DNA of 64,000 nucleotides. It comes from Candidatus Eiseniibacteriota bacterium. GTDB taxonomy: Bacteria > Eisenbacteria > RBG-16-71-46 > CAIMUX01. The notes below the pieces were generated by a model that saw nothing but the letters and a program-made list of their open reading frames with translations, was not told where the DNA came from and made no database searches. Each line of letters opens with the position of its first letter. Position 1 is the first letter of the stretch. The position numbers and the translations under genes were made by a program. Shown here piece after piece: positions 58,730 to 64,000 of the stretch. Where the stretch lies: positions 434,001 to 498,000 of the forward strand of contig JADJQY010000004.1 of the NCBI GenBank assembly GCA_016712505.1. Reading direction: 5' to 3'.

Positions 58730-59980
58730 TCAGGTGGGAGAGATGAGCTGGGTGACCAACCAGGTCCAGGTCAGCCGCCACCGTTCCCATCCGGAAATGC
58801 GAGCCGGAGCGTCAAGGTAGGCCCGCTCGGCGAACTCGAGCGTCAGCCCCGCGTCGTGCGCCCAGCTCGCGAGATCGCGTCGCCCTCCCCGGCGGGCCGC
58901 CTCGGGGAGCTTCCAGCTCCGAGGGAGCTTCGCCGGCTCGACGGAGAGGTCGGAGAGTCTCCCCTCAGCGTCCCGGGGCAGGCGAATCGTTCGCTCCCCC
59001 GCCGCGAGTCCGGCCGCGATCCACTGCTGCCAGCGCAGGCGATCGAGGAGTTCTCCCGCCGGCAGGAACTCGATGGCCGGGTCGCTCCCGATTCGAGTCA
59101 TCGCCTCCCGGACATCGGATCGCAGGCGATGCGCGCCACCTGCCGAGCGCTCGGTGAACCAGAGCCCGAAGTGGGTATAGACCACCGAGACTCCGTGGCT
59201 CCGCTTCAGTCGCTCGACCTTCTCGCGCGCGAAGAGCTGGGCAAATTTCTCCCCCCATCGCGCATTGCTCGAGGCGAACCAGAGCGGCGCGTCAGGAGTC
59301 GACGGGTCGAGGTACGGCATGGTGGGATTGACCGCCCAGGTGTCGAGTTCGTTGAAGGTGAAGGTGCGGAGATACCGCACCCGGGCGCGCGCCACGTCGA
59401 GCCAGTAAAGAGGACTGGAGGGCTCGTCCCCCTCGAAGCGCTGTTTCATCTTGAGGTCGTAGAGCCCGCGGAGGAACCGGTTGGGAATCCGCTTGCCGCC
59501 CCAGTAGAGGGCCTCGCGATTGCCGCTGTGGAAGATCTCGAGTCGGGGGTACTCCCCGGTCATAGCGCGGATGGTGTCGAACGCGGCCAGGGTGCGCTCG
59601 CGCGTATCGTCTCCGCTCGAGGCGCTATGCAGGGTGATCTCGTGGCCCCGCTCTCGCGCCCGGAGGACCCAGGCGCGATAGTGAGGATCCCGGAGCGAGA
59701 TCCCCGCCTTGGCCGGATCGTTCTTCTCGTGATCGAAGACCCAGATCGTCTTGGTCAGACGGATGCCCAGGCTGTCGAGCACGTCGTACACCGGCTGGGT
59801 GGTGAAGTACTGAAAGAAGTCGGTGTCATCGGTGATCGCGACCGCGCACGCCTTATCTTCCGCGAACGGAAGGAGAGGGCGACTCGGCGGTGGGACGCGA
59901 AGGATGAGAAAGAGCCCAATGGCAAGGGCGGAGAGGCTGACCACCGTCACCAGCGCCGCCCGCTGCAGAATCCGCTTCAC
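58730..59980 (-). CDS. Membrane-anchored polysaccharide-deacetylase-like protein
   Basis: 416 aa from GTG 59980 (GGAGG 6 bases upstream). N-terminal anchor: 'ALVTVVSLSALAIGLFLILR'. The core has 'ACAVAITDDTDFFQYF' (aspartate pair) and 'ERGHEITLHSASSGDDTRER' (His), the positions of the NodB metal site, with 'GVSVVYTHFGLWF' later. The motifs are looser than in classic deacetylases, so it may be a diverged member. It lies downstream of the heparinase-like gene on the same strand with an 80-base gap. It probably acts on the periplasmic side. Confidence 0.68.
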   Translation of the reverse strand: MKRILQRAALVTVVSLSALAIGLFLILRVPPPSRPLLPFAEDKACAVAITDDTDFFQYFTTQPVYDVLDSLGIRLTKTIWVFDHEKNDPAKAGISLRDPHYRAWVLRARERGHEITLHSASSGDDTRERTLAAFDTIRAMTGEYPRLEIFHSGNREALYWGGKRIPNRFLRGLYDLKMKQRFEGDEPSSPLYWLDVARARVRYLRTFTFNELDTWAVNPTMPYLDPSTPDAPLWFASSNARWGEKFAQLFAREKVERLKRSHGVSVVYTHFGLWFTERSAGGAHRLRSDVREAMTRIGSDPAIEFLPAGELLDRLRWQQWIAAGLAAGERTIRLPRDAEGRLSDLSVEPAKLPRSWKLPEAARRGGRRDLASWAHDAGLTLEFAERAYLDAPARISGWERWRLTWTWLVTQLISPT

Positions 59981-60062
59981 CTCGCCCCTCCCTGGCTCGA
60001 CGACCCGCACCCGATGCCGAGGCACCGGTTGGAGCTCGCCGCCCGGGACGGGCTCCGTCTGA

Positions 60063-62444
60063 TTATCGGCTGGCCACGGCGGCCGGCTCCAGCCGGACGT
60101 AGGCCGGTCCGGCCAACGAGAACTGGACCCCGCCCGCGTCGGTCGACTGCACCACGAACGGCAGGTCGTCGTCCACGCGAACCGCGTACGCCGTGTTCGG
60201 CAGCAACCCCTCAACCACGTTCGGCACGGGGGTCAGCTGCTCGCCGGAGAGATTGTACTCGATCGAAGGCTGCGCCGTTCCGGTCCGGCTAAAGACGAAG
60301 GCCCCAACCCCGGTGATCGACGCGCCGACCGCGTTCGGATCGTCGATCGCGGTGGAGGCGGCGGCGGTCTGGTTCGGGCGGCCGACCCAGAGGGTATGGA
60401 CGAAGTCGGTGTCGAGTCCGGTCGGGGCGATGGTCTCCATCCGCCAGCGACCGACCTCGTTCTGATCCTCGTACATGTACTCCGGGCTCGGGTAGTTCAG
60501 CCCGTTTCCGTTGCCGTCATCGACCCAGCACTCATACCCAGGCCCCCCGACCTTGCGCATGGTCGAGTTCGCCGGGAGGAGCGCCTGGACGGTGATCTTC
60601 CCGTCGTACTGCACCCCTTGCACCAGTTCGGTTCGGGTGGCGCTGTACCGGCCGCGGGTGTAGGTCGTGATGTGATCCGGCACGGTGGTCGAGACCAGCG
60701 AGCCTGCTTCGATCGCCGGCTCCTTGATGGTGTGAAGCAGGAAGCGGACGCTGTTGCTCCCGCCGGAGAGGACCACCTTGTCCCGCACGATCAGGTAGTG
60801 ACCGTAAAGCACCGCCTCACGCTCCTGACGCGAGACCTTTCGCGTGGTGTTGGAGTAGTGGTAGGCGTTCTGCGGGTTGAGCTTGCACTTCATGTAGTAG
60901 TACGGGCCGTTATCCCCTTGCCCAGGCTCGAAGGCCACGAAGTCCGAGACATCGAAGACCGAGTTGTCGGCCACTTCGTAGATGTGATCCGGTCGCCCCG
61001 GCGTCTCGTAGAGCCAATCCTGCCCCCAGATGTCCCCTTTGGTGCGGGTGGGATCGAGCACCACGACCGTGTTGTTGGCCACCGCGCGGATGTAGTACAT
61101 CTTAGAGTTCTCGTAGTCGGTGTACTGTCCGGCACGATTGGCGAGCGAACCCCGGTAGTAGAACTCGAACGCCGTTTGGTACGAGTTGTGGTAGTCGCCG
61201 AAGAAGTCCCCGGCGTGCATGGAGAAGTAAACGTCGTCGTTGTTTCCGTTCAGGTTCCAGCCCGAGCGGATGAAGACCTTCTCGGCCCAGCTCTTTCCCG
61301 TCGAAACTCCTTCTCCAGGACCGCCGTAGAACTTGTAGAGCGGAAGGGTCGAGGCCGGCGCCTGCTTGGGCACGCTCGGGTCCCAGATCACACAGAGGGT
61401 ATGCCAGCCGTCACCCCCGGCCTGGGAGTAGTTGAAGCCGTGCTGATCGATCAACCAGGAGGCGATCCCGCTGTTCCGGTACTTGGAAAGCATGGCCAGG
61501 CCGAAGAACCCGCGCATATCGATCGAGTAGAGCTGCCCGGTCATCAGGCGCTGGGCCAGGTTGTCCGGGCGCTTCGTCCAGGCGATGTACTCGGCCCAGT
61601 TGTCGACGTAGGACGCGCAGAGGTTCCAGTAGTTCCCCAGACCAAACTCCTGGAAGACCGAGAGGTAGAGGGTCAGGGTCTCGATGTCCTTGTGACCGTA
61701 GTGATTTCCCTTGTAGTAGCCGCCGTCCGGGAAGTAGTACTGCCGGGTCGGGATGACCCCGCCGCGGGACGCCGCCGTGCCTCCCGGTTCGCGGAACTGG
61801 CGAACCCCGCGCATGCGGCCGTCCCACTCGTCGACCATCGTCTGGCACAGGGTGTTTTCAGCCGAGGAGCCTTCGCCGTAGTAGCACATCGCGGCGAAAC
61901 CGGTCCAACTCGCCTCATTGCACTCGAGATTGTAATAGCAGGTACGCTGGTGCCCCGGATCCAGGATCTGCAGCGCCAGGGTACGAACCTGGGTCCGTTC
62001 GGTCGGCGTGAGATAGACGTAGAGCCAGTCGTAGGCCAGGTTCCAGTAGATCTCCTCCGCCGGCCAGTAGTTGTTCGCGATGTTCTGCATGTACAAGGTC
62101 TTGGCCTTGTTGATGTAGGTCATGTCGTCGTTGACCAGACCACTCAGCAGGATGCACATGATCTTGTCGATGTTCGTGCTGCTGGAAAGGGTCATCGCCC
62201 CGTCGGCCCGACGCTTGATCTCGCGGAACATGTCGTACTTCCGCTGCCCCGGAGCGATTTCGGAGCGTAGTTCCACCAGCCGCGTCGGGGTGAGGAAGAA
62301 CCGCGGGTGCGGCGGAAGATTTGAGAGGTCGACATACTGGGCCCGCGCCGGCAGGGCGCATAGCACCAGCATGAAGAAGAACCAGGCCAGGCGTGACCAG
62401 CAGGGACTCCAGTGCGCTCCCGTCCGCGCCCTTCGCGCGGCCAC
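60063..62444 (-). CDS. Secreted heparinase II/III-like polysaccharide lyase
   Basis: About 793 aa from GTG 62444; the frame is open to 62582 but that would overlap the glycosyltransferase gene by 110 bases. Signal: 'WFFFMLVLCALPARAQYVDL'. An N-terminal alpha/alpha toroid ('NYWPAEEIYWNLAYDWLYVY', 'YNLECNEASWTGFAAMCYYG', 'PDGGYYKGNHYGHKDIETLT') is followed by a C-terminal beta-sandwich ('VYFSMHAGDFFGDYHNSYQT', 'EFYYRGSLANRAGQYTDYEN', 'AVLYGHYLIVRDKVVL'). This architecture fits heparinase II/III or alginate-lyase-like enzymes. In an export locus it may trim the polysaccharide in the periplasm. Confidence 0.78.
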   Translation of the reverse strand: MAARRARTGAHWSPCWSRLAWFFFMLVLCALPARAQYVDLSNLPPHPRFFLTPTRLVELRSEIAPGQRKYDMFREIKRRADGAMTLSSSTNIDKIMCILLSGLVNDDMTYINKAKTLYMQNIANNYWPAEEIYWNLAYDWLYVYLTPTERTQVRTLALQILDPGHQRTCYYNLECNEASWTGFAAMCYYGEGSSAENTLCQTMVDEWDGRMRGVRQFREPGGTAASRGGVIPTRQYYFPDGGYYKGNHYGHKDIETLTLYLSVFQEFGLGNYWNLCASYVDNWAEYIAWTKRPDNLAQRLMTGQLYSIDMRGFFGLAMLSKYRNSGIASWLIDQHGFNYSQAGGDGWHTLCVIWDPSVPKQAPASTLPLYKFYGGPGEGVSTGKSWAEKVFIRSGWNLNGNNDDVYFSMHAGDFFGDYHNSYQTAFEFYYRGSLANRAGQYTDYENSKMYYIRAVANNTVVVLDPTRTKGDIWGQDWLYETPGRPDHIYEVADNSVFDVSDFVAFEPGQGDNGPYYYMKCKLNPQNAYHYSNTTRKVSRQEREAVLYGHYLIVRDKVVLSGGSNSVRFLLHTIKEPAIEAGSLVSTTVPDHITTYTRGRYSATRTELVQGVQYDGKITVQALLPANSTMRKVGGPGYECWVDDGNGNGLNYPSPEYMYEDQNEVGRWRMETIAPTGLDTDFVHTLWVGRPNQTAAASTAIDDPNAVGASITGVGAFVFSRTGTAQPSIEYNLSGEQLTPVPNVVEGLLPNTAYAVRVDDDLPFVVQSTDAGGVQFSLAGPAYVRLEPAAVASR

Positions 62445-62472
62445 CGTCGAGAGATCGCATGACGCCAGGAGA

Positions 62473-63762
62473 TCAGTGCGCGACGACAAGTTTCTTCTCC
62501 CTTCCGCCCTCGATTCCCGATCGCCCGGGATCGGCCGCCATTCCGACGGCCTCGAGGAACACCCGCCCGAGAGCATCCGCATTGAACTGCTCTTCGATTA
62601 CCTTTCGCGCCGCGACCGCGTGGCGACGTCCCGCCGCGGGGTCGTTCAACGCCTCGGTCAGCGCGTCGGCCAGACCACGCCCATCACGTTGCGCCACCAG
62701 CCATCCGGTCTCGCCGGAGTGGATGACCTCGGCGATCCCGCCCGCATCGGTCGAGACCACCGGAGTTCCGAGAGCCATCGCCTCGAGAACCACGTTTGGA
62801 ATTCCGTCGGAGCTGCCCCGATCCGGCTGGATCGACGGCATGGCAAGAAGATCGGCCGCGGCCATCCTCGCCTTCACCTGGTCGGGCGGCATCTCACCGG
62901 TCAATCGCACCTGGCCGGATAGACCATGCTGCTCGATCGCCCGCTCCAGCTCCGCACCCAGTCCACCATCAGGACCAACGATCTCGCAGGCAAAGCCGAG
63001 GCCACGCTCGCGCAGCAACGCGCAGGCCTCGATTAGATACGGAAAGCCCTTCTTTGCCGTCAGCCGTCCCACGGCCAGGATGAGCGGTTTCTGACCAGTA
63101 GCCTCTCGCTCCGTCGCGCGATCCGGATCAAACGGCCAGAGGGCCAGATTCAGGCCGTGGTGAACCACCTGCACCTTCGACTCGAGTTCCCGGCCGACCA
63201 CCCCGGACACCACCCCGTGGGCGAATTTCGAGCAGACCACCATGCCGCGCGCCGCGCGCACCTTCTCGGCGAGCATCCGCGTCCGGTCGGTCAGGTCCCA
63301 GGCGTGTCCCGAGAGGCTCATCGGCAGATCGTGATGCCGGTGGATCCACAGCGCGACCGAGGCCGGGACCCCGGCCCACAACCCATGTACCTGATCGACC
63401 CCATCGCGCCGCATCTCTCGCCCGATCCGAAGTGCCGTCGGCAGGACCGCCAGCGTGCGAATCCCCTCGGCTGGACTGGAAACCAGGACGGAGAGCCCGT
63501 GCCAGAGACTCGACCAGAACCGCAGCGGTCGACGGAGCGGCTCCGCCAGGAGAGCTCCCACTTCGGCCAAGCCCCCGGGGAACGGAACCTCCCGCACCCG
63601 GCCGCCGGCCGCCTCGACCTCTGCGCGAAATCCCGCATCCAGACTTCCCGCCTCGAAGAGGTAGACGTCGAGCACCACCCCGTCGTTGAGCAGAGTGCGC
63701 AGGTCGCGGATGAGGAAGCTGTTGATCCCCGGCATCCGGGTGTTCACCATCGCGAGCCGCAT
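62473..63762 (-). CDS. GT4-family glycosyltransferase
   Basis: 429 aa from ATG 63762 (GGAAGG about 8 bases upstream; ATG 63804 in frame above). 'LAMVNTRMPGINSFLIRDLR' starts the acceptor domain. 'VVHHGLNLALWPF', 'ILAVGRLTAKKGFPYLIEAC', 'CEIVGPDGGLGAELERAIEQ', 'IPNVVLEAMALGTPVVSTDA' and 'GGIAEVIHSGETGWLV' form the GT4 donor site. It is upstream of the heparinase-like gene on the same strand. Confidence 0.93.
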   Translation of the reverse strand: MRLAMVNTRMPGINSFLIRDLRTLLNDGVVLDVYLFEAGSLDAGFRAEVEAAGGRVREVPFPGGLAEVGALLAEPLRRPLRFWSSLWHGLSVLVSSPAEGIRTLAVLPTALRIGREMRRDGVDQVHGLWAGVPASVALWIHRHHDLPMSLSGHAWDLTDRTRMLAEKVRAARGMVVCSKFAHGVVSGVVGRELESKVQVVHHGLNLALWPFDPDRATEREATGQKPLILAVGRLTAKKGFPYLIEACALLRERGLGFACEIVGPDGGLGAELERAIEQHGLSGQVRLTGEMPPDQVKARMAAADLLAMPSIQPDRGSSDGIPNVVLEAMALGTPVVSTDAGGIAEVIHSGETGWLVAQRDGRGLADALTEALNDPAAGRRHAVAARKVIEEQFNADALGRVFLEAVGMAADPGRSGIEGGREKKLVVAH

Positions 63763-63838
63763 CGGCTTCCTTCCTTGGCGGCCCATACTCAGCTGCCGTT
63801 CCATCGCGGTGATCTTTCGTGCGACCAGGTCGGCCGCG

Positions 63839-64000
63839 CTAGCGTCCGTTCCGTAGCACCAGGAAGCGCAGGGTCTCCCGCACTGGCCCGGCTACGAACC
63901 GCCCGTAGTAGATGCCCGCGGTCTCGACTCCGACCTGTTGCTTCAGATCGATCGTCCACTCGTTGCGCCCCACGGTGCCAAGGCCGAAGAGCGTGGCCCC
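63839..64000 (-). CDS. Secreted protein C-terminus (5' part off the right edge)
   Basis: 53 codons up to TAG at 63839-63841: 'WTIDLKQQVGVETAGIYYGR', FVAGPVRETLRFLVLRNGR. The closing 'GIYYGRF...RFLVLRN' matches the final strands of FlgD-like tails. It ends about 77 bases before the start of the glycosyltransferase gene. Confidence 0.7.
   Translation of the reverse strand, partial: GATLFGLGTVGRNEWTIDLKQQVGVETAGIYYGRFVAGPVRETLRFLVLRNGR

Noticed and set aside
1..64000. CRISPR arrays and rRNA genes
   Set aside because: No regularly spaced direct repeats of 24-40 bases and no conserved rRNA segments were seen.

Overview
The window is GC-rich bacterial DNA. Many exported proteins end in a FlgD-like Ig tail with the pattern 'YDVSGRLVRTL ... 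WDGRDDxG ... GVYF', usually after a PNP motif. That tail style is typical of Candidatus Eisenbacteria, Latescibacterota and other FCB-group lineages, so the host is probably one of these (inference). I see no rRNA, tRNA or CRISPR array.

0-6.6 kb: housekeeping and exported-protein genes (orphan hydrogenase-maturation protease, YhbY, stand-alone FEN-type exonuclease, M20 peptidase, DinB protein), two decayed FlgD-tail fragments and a HEPN/MNT pair. 6.9-12.5 kb: a three-gene translationally coupled unit (five-haem cytochrome, NapH-like Fe-S membrane protein, TPR protein). The TPR gene is cut at its 3' end by a solitary IS21 end, followed by a second decayed copy of the MNT gene. 12.5-15.5 kb: an arsEFG-like operon with an ArsR repressor that appears to be leaderless and operators that can be seen by eye. 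15.5-17.8 kb: beta-lactamase-fold hydrolase, small secreted protein, DUF3592 protein.

18-31.3 kb: an accessory, defence-like island. It holds ParDE, a tyrosine-recombinase remnant, a HEPN-motif gene split by a complete IS21 element (7-bp target duplication), a serine-recombinase/HTH remnant, a GHKL ATPase-PD-(D/E)XK gene split by an ISL3 element (8-bp target duplication), an HTH-ImmA pair, and divergent from it a compact ubiquitin-like operon: Multi-ubiquitin-type modifier, Prok-E2_E-type E2 and a fused JAMM-E1. For both split genes, removing the IS and one target copy restores one continuous reading frame.

31.8-37.9 kb: secreted proteins (FGE-fold lipoprotein, very large FlgD-tailed hydrolase, small lipoprotein). 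39-43.9 kb: large serine recombinase with a small companion, a truncated HTH gene, YifB/ComM ATPase and BrnTA.

43.9-64 kb: an exopolysaccharide/glycoconjugate locus with a methyltransferase, two deacetylase-like proteins, four glycosyltransferases, a FemAB-like protein, UDP-GlcNAc 2-epimerase, a flippase, a heparinase-like protein and an ACP/adenylation/acyl-CoA-dehydrogenase trio. It is interrupted by a hypothetical protein and a HigBA-type module with a palindromic operator.

Caution: six apparent frameshifts (near 4364, 21712, 25702, 29629, 34418 and 48659) are each explained by one base gained or lost, nearly all in short G/C runs. They may be assembly errors rather than real mutations.
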